A DNA stretch of 64,000 bases from Chitinophagaceae bacterium. GTDB lineage: Bacteria > Bacteroidota > Bacteroidia > Chitinophagales > UBA10324. Positions 1 through 7,535 of the stretch are shown piece after piece. How positions within the stretch are numbered: position 1 is the first letter of the stretch; every line of letters begins with the position of its first letter. The stretch lies in NCBI GenBank assembly GCA_016704325.1, contig JADJAG010000011.1:248001-312000 (forward strand). The letters are read 5' to 3'. Below the pieces are notes generated by a model. It had not been told where the DNA came from. It did no database searches and worked only from the letters and a program-made list of their open reading frames with translations. Made by a program: the position numbers and the translations under genes.

Positions 1-179
1 TTGCAAAGAATTTCGCTCTAAAAAAAATACGGTGTACACGACAGCACAATGCTAGTCGAAAATGCTGCAATAGTTACTGCTGATAATACCTTGGCTGTTA
101 ATTGATCGATTGTCATAAGCAAAGCCCGGCACTTCTCCTTTTTTTATTTGCGCTTACATTGATATAATTGACGTAATTA

Positions 180-214
180 AAAATCGGCTGCTTAACGACA
201 AGGCAGCCGATTTT
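180..214 (-). terminator. Rho-independent terminator of the M4 protease gene
   Basis: A perfect 12-bp stem (AAAATCGGCTGC at 180-191 with GCAGCCGATTTT at 203-214) encloses an 11-nt loop. Read on the minus strand it is followed by a T-rich run and lies 26 bp beyond the stop codon of the minus-strand protease gene. Positions 1-179 hold no convincing gene. Confidence 0.7.
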
Positions 215-239
215 CATTCATGACTTACTTACTTATTCA

Positions 240-2507
240 TTAATCCACTTTCACAATTTGCTTTTGAATTCTTTCTTCTCCAATAAATCCGCTGAGCAGA
301 TACATGCCTGCAGCAAGATCGCCCCCATCTACCTTTTGTTGGTAGAAGTCATTGGACGAAGTTTGATTGCGTGCAATAGTGCGCAACACCTTTCCTGATA
401 CATCACAAAGTTCCAGTTGAAAAGAAAGTCCCTGCGGAATTACCATCCTGATATCAAAATAATCTGTGAACGGAGAGGGAGCCACTTCAATTTGCAATGA
501 TGAGAGGGAGAACTCCCCTTCAGCCTCATCGAAATGATCTCCGGTTTCCGGTGATTCTGTTCGTTGCCAGTAACTGATGTTGCACGGATCTATGATTGCG
601 TAAAAGGTTGCACCGGATTCTACGGTAAACCCGTCGTCGAGCAGAATAAGATTAGTGGCTTCAAAGGTGGTAGAAAACGTGCTGGGCAAAACAGTTGTGG
701 TGCATCCGATGCCGGCAGTCACAGAATTGATGCCATTGTATTTTACATCATCCAATACAGCAATAATGTTTCCGCAGACGTCATTATCATAGTATCCGAT
801 ATCCGGTCCAACTCCTACAGCATACCATGCATTTCCCACAGCAAGGGCTTCATCAGAACAAGAACCAAACAGATCATTGGCAGCCCGTATCCAGGCTTCG
901 CGTGCATCGTGATATTTTGATGTAGAAGTCAGGTAAACGGTAAGCGCACGATAAGCAATATCAGCAGCATCATTAATTCCGATTCCGGAAACATTGTATG
1001 CATCGGCATTATCATTGGTACCTGAACCTCCGATACTTAGCAGGAAAAAGAAGAAATTCTGTACACCACTGTTGGTATGTACACCACAGGCATCATTATT
1101 ATTGTTTGGCGTGCAATTTAGTGTGCCGATCCAGTTAAGGCCTTTGTAAGTATCAGGATCATTATTAGCATTCGGATTTGACATGTTGCGTATCGGAGCT
1201 CCGAACTCCTCGCCAATGGTCCAGTCAAATATGCCTGCACCCGTCCAGTTTTCAATTACTGCTCCGAATATATCGCTGAACGACTCATTTAATGCGCCTG
1301 ACTGTTTTTCATATTCCAGGTCTGCCGTTTCCTGTGTTACACCATGTGCGAATTCATGACCGACCACTTCCATGGAATTCCAGTCATCAGCAGAGGAGGT
1401 AGTGGGACCTTCACCAAATGTCATCACATTGCCATCACATCCCCAGCATGCATTGGATTGAAAGGAACCAAGTCCATTATTGTAGGCCGTCACATCTGCA
1501 CCGTTATCATTATAGCTGTTTCTGCCATGCACGGTTGAAAAGTAGTCGAGTGTTCGGTGTGCGCACCAATGCGTAGTTACACCATCAATATCAGGAATGG
1601 AGGTCCATGTATTATTGCCGTCTTCATATTCGGTAGTGCCGTTTCCGTTGTTTTTATCTTTGGTGTGAATTTTATAATCGTGACTACCGGTGCAATCATC
1701 ATGAAGTTCATAATTGCTGCTTAAAACCTGTTTCTCTGTGGAGATGTCCTGATTGCCATACCAGGCAGTGTTACCTGTTCCGGCATCGCAGAAGTAAGAG
1801 ATGGAAAGTTTCCTTATAATCTCGCCGGTAGCAGCATCAATAAATACACGCTTTGATTCTCCTGATTCACCGGTGATGCGAACATCGAACCGCCAGCATA
1901 GTGAGAAATTAGCAGGCATGAATGCTGCTTCTCCGTCATTTCGGGACCATACCAGTTCTCCTGTTGGATACCAGGAAGCAGCCGGATCTTTTTTATCGGC
2001 GCGGTGCAAACTTTCCGCTTCTTCATCGTTCCAAAGGAACGTTACCTGGCCCATTGACTGCAAGGCAATCGTTAATGCTGTCTCTTCGCTCAGTATGGCA
2101 AGAGCGGGCTGATTCAAGCCTGAAACCATATTTCCGTTTAGTGATTGTGTTCTGCCGGCCCTTTCATGCACCAACACATCAGCACCATCAATGCGATAGC
2201 CCTGATTGTACTGATAATATTTATAGCGGGTCATTCCTAATTGATCGGTTTTCTGATCAATAAGTTTCATTTCATCTTCCATACCAAGGCCGAATAAATT
2301 TTTGTAATCGGTGAAAAGGTCTTCAGGCTGAATGTGTATGTTGTCCCGGATGTCAATCCAGCCTTTCGCTGTTCCGGGTTTGGCAATGCTGAGGAGATCT
2401 GTGGTTTTGTTTCCTGGTTCCTGCGCGGATAGTGTTATTGAAAGGCAGCTAAACAGAATCAGCCACAAAATTTGCCGGATGAGATGTGTGATATTTTGAG
2501 TGTTCAT
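240..2507 (-). CDS. Secreted M4 (thermolysin-like) metalloprotease with T9SS sorting domain
   Basis: Zinc-dependent secreted endopeptidase of 755 aa. A signal peptide covers about residues 1-28. It is followed by an FTP/PepSY-type propeptide region (about 60-235) and the M4 catalytic domain. HEFAH at 384-388 supplies two zinc ligands and the catalytic Glu. E408 in GALNESFSD is the third ligand, and H477 in VHTNSG fits the M4 transition-state histidine. The last ~80 residues form a T9SS type A sorting domain (APSPF start, GMYLLSG, IQKQIVKVD end). The protein should therefore cross the outer membrane and be processed or anchored there. It stands alone between a terminator and the fibre-like gene upstream. 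The catalytic residues are seen directly; the substrate is unknown, with nutrient protein degradation the usual role. Confidence 0.93.
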   Translation of the reverse strand: MNTQNITHLIRQILWLILFSCLSITLSAQEPGNKTTDLLSIAKPGTAKGWIDIRDNIHIQPEDLFTDYKNLFGLGMEDEMKLIDQKTDQLGMTRYKYYQYNQGYRIDGADVLVHERAGRTQSLNGNMVSGLNQPALAILSEETALTIALQSMGQVTFLWNDEEAESLHRADKKDPAASWYPTGELVWSRNDGEAAFMPANFSLCWRFDVRITGESGESKRVFIDAATGEIIRKLSISYFCDAGTGNTAWYGNQDISTEKQVLSSNYELHDDCTGSHDYKIHTKDKNNGNGTTEYEDGNNTWTSIPDIDGVTTHWCAHRTLDYFSTVHGRNSYNDNGADVTAYNNGLGSFQSNACWGCDGNVMTFGEGPTTSSADDWNSMEVVGHEFAHGVTQETADLEYEKQSGALNESFSDIFGAVIENWTGAGIFDWTIGEEFGAPIRNMSNPNANNDPDTYKGLNWIGTLNCTPNNNNDACGVHTNSGVQNFFFFLLSIGGSGTNDNADAYNVSGIGINDAADIAYRALTVYLTSTSKYHDAREAWIRAANDLFGSCSDEALAVGNAWYAVGVGPDIGYYDNDVCGNIIAVLDDVKYNGINSVTAGIGCTTTVLPSTFSTTFEATNLILLDDGFTVESGATFYAIIDPCNISYWQRTESPETGDHFDEAEGEFSLSSLQIEVAPSPFTDYFDIRMVIPQGLSFQLELCDVSGKVLRTIARNQTSSNDFYQQKVDGGDLAAGMYLLSGFIGEERIQKQIVKVD

Positions 2508-2555
2508 GATGTTCCTTTTTATTAATGGAGAAAGAGATGCTGTGGCAATTAGTAC

Positions 2556-3842
2556 TTAGCGATTAATCAATGACTGAAGCTGATCTTGCATCTTTTTGTT
2601 TTCTTCAGTAAGTGCCTGCAACTGCTTATCCTGTTGAATAAGATAAAGCGTGAGCTCTTCAATTTTTTCCATCATACGCATAGTCATGTTTCCAACCGCC
2701 AGTCCTTCGCTTTCCACTTCTGCAGCCGGAGGAATATTTGGGAGATGGTTATTGGCTTCAATAAAAGCACTCACTTCTTTGAGTGGACGAAGTTTATAGT
2801 CATTGGCAAATACATAGTCGCACCAGCCTGTTTCCACACGGATCTCTGTAGCCTTGATACCACCACAGACATTCAGTTTCTCTGTTCCGCTCCAGGTACC
2901 GATATAAACATTTCCTCCTTCCACATTTAATCCCAGGCTGGCAGATCCGCCATCATTGCGCGCCTGTATTTCATTGTTGTCCATAATCAGGTTACTGGCT
3001 GCATTGTCGCCAATGCGGAAAGCACCTTCCGATGATAATGAAGCATCATTCACGGTAGCGCCATTGTTTATAGAAACATTCCCACCCAATGGATTCAGGT
3101 AAAGCATGGTGGCTTCTCCGTTATTCCGTACATGAATTTCATTGTTGTCAAAAGCCATATTAACCTCATTGGTAGCTCCAAGAACCAGGGAACCACCACT
3201 GGTCAGATCCACTTCAAGATTTTTAATATGCAGCTGTCCATCAGGGGACGTAATACCAAGTCCTACCTTATCGCTGAAGTAACCTCTTCCAATTCCGTAG
3301 AATGAATAGTTGGAAGCACCGGAAGCAGATGAGTAAACACCATAGTGCGTTCCTGTCCCTGAGGTAGCTACGGTAGAAAAGATTCCATAGGCAAGGCCGC
3401 TTCCGGGGTGTGTAACTGTATTGTAAATACCATAGTTGGTGGCAGCACTTTCAACGTTTGATACAGCACTGTTGTAAATTCCATACCTGCCTCCCGTACC
3501 TGCGTTATTTACTTCATTCCTGATTCCATATTTTGTTGAAGCGCTGGTAAAAGTGTTTGCAAGATTGAGTGACCTTAAGGAAGTGGTGTTACTGATGTCC
3601 ACTTTGAATGCGGGATCCGCGGCACTGAAATTGCCAATGCCCAGGTTGCCCGATGCACTGAGCCGCATTTTTTCATTTCCCTGGGTAATAAAAACCAGAT
3701 CCCAAATTTCACCCGGCATATTAGGTCCCATGGTGCCATCAGCAGAAAGGTCATTACCGCCAATGTTCCATTGGGCATTCGATAGTTGGGTGCTGGCAGT
3801 GATTACAAAAATGGTAATCAGGTTTGCGAGTAATTGTTTCAT
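2556..3842 (-). CDS. Secreted tail-fibre-like protein with C-terminal coiled coil
   Basis: 428 aa with a signal peptide (about 1-23, ending SNAQ). The middle (about 100-330) is built of short beta-rich repeats of the type YGIYNSV, YGIFSTV, YGVYSSA and MDNNEIQARNDG, which resemble fibre shafts in phage tails and Bacteroidota surface fibres. From about 335 the common Bacteroidota fibre end follows (KATEIRVETGWCDYVFANDYKLRPL, then NHLPNIPPAAEVESEGLAVGNM). A ~45-residue coiled coil (EKIEELTLYLIQQDKQLQAL) ends the chain. The SDxRLKKNI signature of the autocleaving S74 chaperone is absent, so self-cleavage is not predicted. It is probably a trimeric extracellular fibre; the role is unknown. Confidence 0.7.
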   Translation of the reverse strand: MKQLLANLITIFVITASTQLSNAQWNIGGNDLSADGTMGPNMPGEIWDLVFITQGNEKMRLSASGNLGIGNFSAADPAFKVDISNTTSLRSLNLANTFTSASTKYGIRNEVNNAGTGGRYGIYNSAVSNVESAATNYGIYNTVTHPGSGLAYGIFSTVATSGTGTHYGVYSSASGASNYSFYGIGRGYFSDKVGLGITSPDGQLHIKNLEVDLTSGGSLVLGATNEVNMAFDNNEIHVRNNGEATMLYLNPLGGNVSINNGATVNDASLSSEGAFRIGDNAASNLIMDNNEIQARNDGGSASLGLNVEGGNVYIGTWSGTEKLNVCGGIKATEIRVETGWCDYVFANDYKLRPLKEVSAFIEANNHLPNIPPAAEVESEGLAVGNMTMRMMEKIEELTLYLIQQDKQLQALTEENKKMQDQLQSLINR

Positions 3843-4088
3843 GATTCAAAAAGTTTATTGATTAGTTTGTTGCCTACTCTGTTAAGGGAATTTCGGCAGC
3901 CACCCGTTTTATTTTTTCTGAGATCGGGTGTAAATATTGCTTTACCCGAAAGCCTAAGTCAATTACAAAAACCTTGTGTTGTAGGCAGACTGGAAAGGAT
4001 GCATTAGTTTATTTGCAGAACTTTGTGCAAGTTTTGATGTTGTTAACCATGCTTGAACCTTCGTGTAGCACATTGACTTTTCTCTAAC

Positions 4089-4096
4089 TAACTTTA
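4089..4096 (+). promoter_or_regulatory. Possible -7 element upstream of the NADH dehydrogenase
   Basis: TAACTTTA is one base off the Bacteroidota -7 consensus TAnnTTTG and lies 37 nt before the start codon. A TTG at 4073-4075 is a weak -33 candidate, with spacing shorter than usual. Confidence 0.35.
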
Positions 4097-4133
4097 TCAG
4101 ATAATCAATACTTACTTTTATTAATTTTAATAT

Positions 4134-5429
4134 ATGAAACGTATCATCATCATTGGTGGAGGTTTTGCCGGATTGAAGCTAGCGGAAAAGCTGAACAATA
4201 CAGCATACGATGTGTTGCTGATCGATAAACTCAACCACCATCAGTTTCAACCTTTGTTTTACCAGGTTGCAACAGCAGGACTGGAGCCGTCGAGTATTTC
4301 TTTTCCCTTAAGGGGAATCTTTCACCATTCCAGGAATGTGCGTATCCGTTATGCAGAGGTATCAGCCGTAATTCCTGATAAGAATTGCATACTCACTTCC
4401 ATCGGTGAGCTGACTTATGATTACCTCGTAATTGCTACAGGAGTTACTACCAATTTTTTTGGAAACAAAAACCTGGAGAAGTGGGCCTACCCGATGAAAT
4501 CTACTTCGGAAGCAATCAATATCCGTCAGCATGTGCTTCAGAATTTCGAAGACGCCCTCGTAGCATCTGAAGAGGATCGCCGGCGCCTGATGAATGTGGT
4601 AATCGTTGGCGGTGGGCCTACCGGCGTGGAATTGTCAGGAGCCTTTGCAGAAATGAAACGCCATGTTTTCCCGAGAGATTACCCGGAACTGGATTTCAAA
4701 CAGATGAATGTGATATTGATGGAAGGATCTGATAAAACGCTGGGCAATATGAGCAGTCAATCTTCTGCCAAATCTAAACAGTATCTTGAAGAACTGGGCG
4801 TTACCGTAATGCTAAATACGCGGGTAAAGGATTATGACGGGCAGCAGGTGTTACTGGAAGATGGAAATGTGGTACCCTCCAACACGGTCATCTGGGCAGC
4901 AGGCATTCGTGGCAATGCTATTGACGGAATGCCTGTAGATGCTATTACCCACGGAAACCGTTTCCTGGTCGACAGATTCAGCCTGGTGAAGGAATGTGCC
5001 AACATCTATGCAATCGGTGATATTGCATTCATGGTAACAGAAAAGTATCCGCAGTCGCATCCACAGGTAGCCAATGTAGCATTGGGTCAGGCTGCAGTGC
5101 TGGCTAAAAATTTCAGACAAGCATTACAAAGCAAGCCTTGGCAACCTTATGAATATAAAGATAAAGGCTCCATGGCTACAGTAGGAAAACATAAAGCCGT
5201 GGTGGATCTTGGCTTCGGTCATTTCCAGGGATTCTTTGCCTGGTTTGTCTGGATGGGGCTGCACCTGCTGCTACTGATGGGTATGAAGAATAAAATTTTC
5301 GTATTCGTGGACTGGCTGATTGCTTACTTCAGCAATGATTCAACACTTCGGTTAATTTTTTCGCCGGTGAACAAAAAAAAGCATAGTCAGGGTGCTTCAC
5401 AAGATGCAAGTACATCATCCGCCAGGTAA
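4134..5429 (+). CDS. ndh: Type II NADH:quinone oxidoreductase (NDH-2)
   Basis: Single-subunit flavoprotein of 431 aa that oxidises NADH and passes electrons to the membrane quinone pool without pumping protons. An N-terminal Rossmann fold for FAD is seen at residues 4-30 (IIIIGGGFAGLKLAEKL) and a second nucleotide fold for NADH at about 154-185 (VVIVGGGPTGVEL). The flavin-binding YAIGDIAF motif lies near residue 290. NDH-2 members carry a motif like QPLFYQVATAGLEPSSI near residue 39, as here. A hydrophobic stretch at about 365-400 (FFAWFVWMGLHLLLLMGM) probably anchors it to the inner membrane. Length is normal for the family. The gene is monocistronic and converges with the LamG gene, with three palindromes between them. 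Electrons may reach the same quinone pool that sulfur oxidation further along could feed, but no physical link is visible. Confidence 0.92.
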   Translation: MKRIIIIGGGFAGLKLAEKLNNTAYDVLLIDKLNHHQFQPLFYQVATAGLEPSSISFPLRGIFHHSRNVRIRYAEVSAVIPDKNCILTSIGELTYDYLVIATGVTTNFFGNKNLEKWAYPMKSTSEAINIRQHVLQNFEDALVASEEDRRRLMNVVIVGGGPTGVELSGAFAEMKRHVFPRDYPELDFKQMNVILMEGSDKTLGNMSSQSSAKSKQYLEELGVTVMLNTRVKDYDGQQVLLEDGNVVPSNTVIWAAGIRGNAIDGMPVDAITHGNRFLVDRFSLVKECANIYAIGDIAFMVTEKYPQSHPQVANVALGQAAVLAKNFRQALQSKPWQPYEYKDKGSMATVGKHKAVVDLGFGHFQGFFAWFVWMGLHLLLLMGMKNKIFVFVDWLIAYFSNDSTLRLIFSPVNKKKHSQGASQDASTSSAR

Positions 5430-5526
5430 GTCATCGGATGACTACTCCTTTTAATTCTGAACTCTAAGCACCTTTGTCAAATCAGTCATCCGATGACTAT
5501 TCATTCAGGTAAGTCATCGGATGACT
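5429..5526. repeat. Three copies of a 15-nt palindrome between convergent genes
   Basis: AGTCATCGGATGACT occurs at 5429-5443 and 5512-5526, and AGTCATCCGATGACT at 5484-5498. Each is a perfect 7-bp inverted repeat around one central base. The first begins at the last base of the ndh stop codon and the last ends 7 bp before the stop of the opposing gene. There is no T-tract, so a simple Rho-independent terminator is unlikely. It may be a protein-binding or intergenic repeat array. Confidence 0.75.
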
Positions 5527-5533
5527 ACTCATA

Positions 5534-6997
5534 TCAATGCCGGACTATAAACTTCTTCGTGATATTTCCTGAGGAGGTAATTACTGTTACCAGGTACATG
5601 CCATCCGTTAAATCGCCGGTATCTATTGTAACCACCTCGTCCTGCAATCCGCGCATTTCCCTTAGTACCATTCCTGATTCACTCATTATTTTGATCGAGT
5701 TGATCTTCTGTTGCGGATCTTTCAATGTTACGTGTAGTTCATTTGAAGCAGGATTGGGAAACAAGAAAATATCTTCTATAATAAATTCAGTTGTCGCCAA
5801 ATTAATCTGCTTTTCGGCAACAGGCACCGTGATGGTATACTCTCCCCTCAGGCTTACACCGTCATGTTGAGAAATCCAGTTTTTCGCTGTGTCATTTGCT
5901 CCGTTTAGATTTGTCCATGAAGTGTCTGTATCGTCTTCTCGGGCCATAAACTTTATCAGTGCTTCATTAGTTGGATTGATAATACCGTTATTGCCATTGT
6001 ATTTATATCGCATATTGTAACCTGCATTGCCGGTGCCTTTTACACAATACACCCCGAAATAGTAGGCCGGTGCAATTTCAAGGCCTTCTGAATACACCGG
6101 TGGTGCATCCACATAGTATACGATGATGCCATCACCTGAAATATCCTGTGTCAGCATCTTATCTCCGGAAGGAGAATACAAGGTCACTTTTACGTCAAAC
6201 CAATTTGAAGTGAACTTGGATATTTGCGCATTACCCAAAGCCGCACCTGACAATACTTTGCTAATGGTACCCACTATGGAACCGTCTTCCGGACTGCCTG
6301 CTTTATCAAGAAGGGTTGTACTGGAATAAGACTCGTCTGCATTCCAGTAACCGATAATATCGGACGGTACTGTCGAATGTTTAGTGCACATATAATCGCG
6401 GATCTGAAGCTGCGATTTTGACTTTTTCCATAATCGGATCTCATCCAGTTCGCCGTTGAACCAGGTATCACCGGAGGTTGTCGTGGCCTTGCCAATGGAA
6501 GCTGTTGCTGCTGAATGGCTGATGACTTCGGATAGGGAGGTACCGTCTGTCGGGGAAAGACTTCTCGAAACACCGCTGATATAGATGGTCACGATCATGG
6601 CGGATTTACAGGAAACAGCAATATGCGTCCAGGAATTAAGCGGTATGCTCCAATTGGTAATATAACCTCTGCTGAATGCCTGACCACTTCCCATCCCATT
6701 GCCGAATTCAACTTTTACTTTGCCTTCCGGAGTGAGCGATACGCGAAGTCCCTGTTCTGCAGTTGCATCATTATCAGAGGTGAAAATGGCCGCTCCTGCA
6801 GTGTAGTCAGCCGGTTTTACCCAGGCTTCCAGTAATAAGGGGAAGGTGAGATTATTGTAAACATCGCCAAGGTCGACATAGTTACCGGGGCTTCCATCAA
6901 AGGCCAGGCTGATGCCGGCACCAACTTCATTGGATTGTGCAAAGGAAGTACTGCTTACCAGGAAAGGTAAGCTGAGCGCAAGGAAAATTTTTTTCAT
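5534..6997 (-). CDS. Secreted LamG-domain protein with T9SS sorting domain
   Basis: 487 aa. A signal peptide ends near residue 20 (SSTSFAQ). Residues ~28-205 form a LamG/concanavalin-A-like jelly roll (ALAFDGSPGNYVDLGD, then LLEAWVKP, then WFNGELDEIRLWKKSKS), a fold usually associated with carbohydrate or protein binding. Residues ~210-400 are a beta-rich region I cannot assign. The C-terminal ~80 residues (LFPNPASNELHVTLKDPQQK through GNITKKFIVRH) are a T9SS type A sorting domain. No catalytic motif is visible, so it is probably a surface-attached binding protein. Confidence 0.8.
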   Translation of the reverse strand: MKKIFLALSLPFLVSSTSFAQSNEVGAGISLAFDGSPGNYVDLGDVYNNLTFPLLLEAWVKPADYTAGAAIFTSDNDATAEQGLRVSLTPEGKVKVEFGNGMGSGQAFSRGYITNWSIPLNSWTHIAVSCKSAMIVTIYISGVSRSLSPTDGTSLSEVISHSAATASIGKATTTSGDTWFNGELDEIRLWKKSKSQLQIRDYMCTKHSTVPSDIIGYWNADESYSSTTLLDKAGSPEDGSIVGTISKVLSGAALGNAQISKFTSNWFDVKVTLYSPSGDKMLTQDISGDGIIVYYVDAPPVYSEGLEIAPAYYFGVYCVKGTGNAGYNMRYKYNGNNGIINPTNEALIKFMAREDDTDTSWTNLNGANDTAKNWISQHDGVSLRGEYTITVPVAEKQINLATTEFIIEDIFLFPNPASNELHVTLKDPQQKINSIKIMSESGMVLREMRGLQDEVVTIDTGDLTDGMYLVTVITSSGNITKKFIVRH

Positions 6998-7535
6998 GGG
7001 GTAGGGCTTTGTTAAGTTGCAGCGAGAAATATAGTCAACTGAATGAATATTATATTGTATTTAAAAAACAATCTCATTTGAATTCTTACTAGGATTGTAC
7101 TTTAGTAATGCAAAAAGCCGGATTTAATGTTTTAATCTTTCTTCTTCTCTGTGGTTACCTTTTTTGAAACCACAGAGAACAAAGGCGGTACCGCATCAAA
7201 TAAGATCTATGAGAAATTTACAATGATTGCTTCGTGGTTACCTTCTTTGAAACCACAAAGAGCACGGAGAAGGAAAATACAGAGCACACAGAAAAAAAAC
7301 TTATAACTCCTATTTAATGGGATGCACCCTCTGTGTTCTTTGTGTATTCAAAAATGGTTACCACAGAGAAAGCAAAGAAATAAACTCAACAATCTTGTTT
7401 AATGCGACTCCGCCTCTGAGCCCTCCGTGGTTTCAAAAATGGTTACCACAGAGAAAGCAAAGAAATAAACTTAACAATCTTGTTTAATGCGACTACCCCT
7501 CCGTCTCTGTGGTTTCATTTTTTATCTCTATGGCT
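6998..7535. repeat. Gene-free spacer with repeated ACCACAGAG words and an 85-bp tandem duplication
   Basis: No gene is visible. Words such as GGTTACC, ACCACAGAG and TGTGGTTTC recur in both orientations. Within this lies a direct tandem repeat of period 85 bp. Copy 1 at 7354-7438 and copy 2 at 7439-about 7516 both start ATGGTTACCACAGAGAAAGC and match at nearly every position in the first ~60 bases. The spacer separates two minus-strand genes, and its palindromes could fold in the 5' leader of the LamG gene. Confidence 0.75.

Noticed and set aside
30..46. GGTGTACACGACAG as a family 2 element end
   Set aside because: Only a partial match to GGGTGTACGACAA with an inserted CA, and no partner end or duplication nearby.
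18..116. 32-codon minus-strand frame at the window start
   Set aside because: Too short, no recognisable motif, and ends in an A/T run; no evidence of coding.
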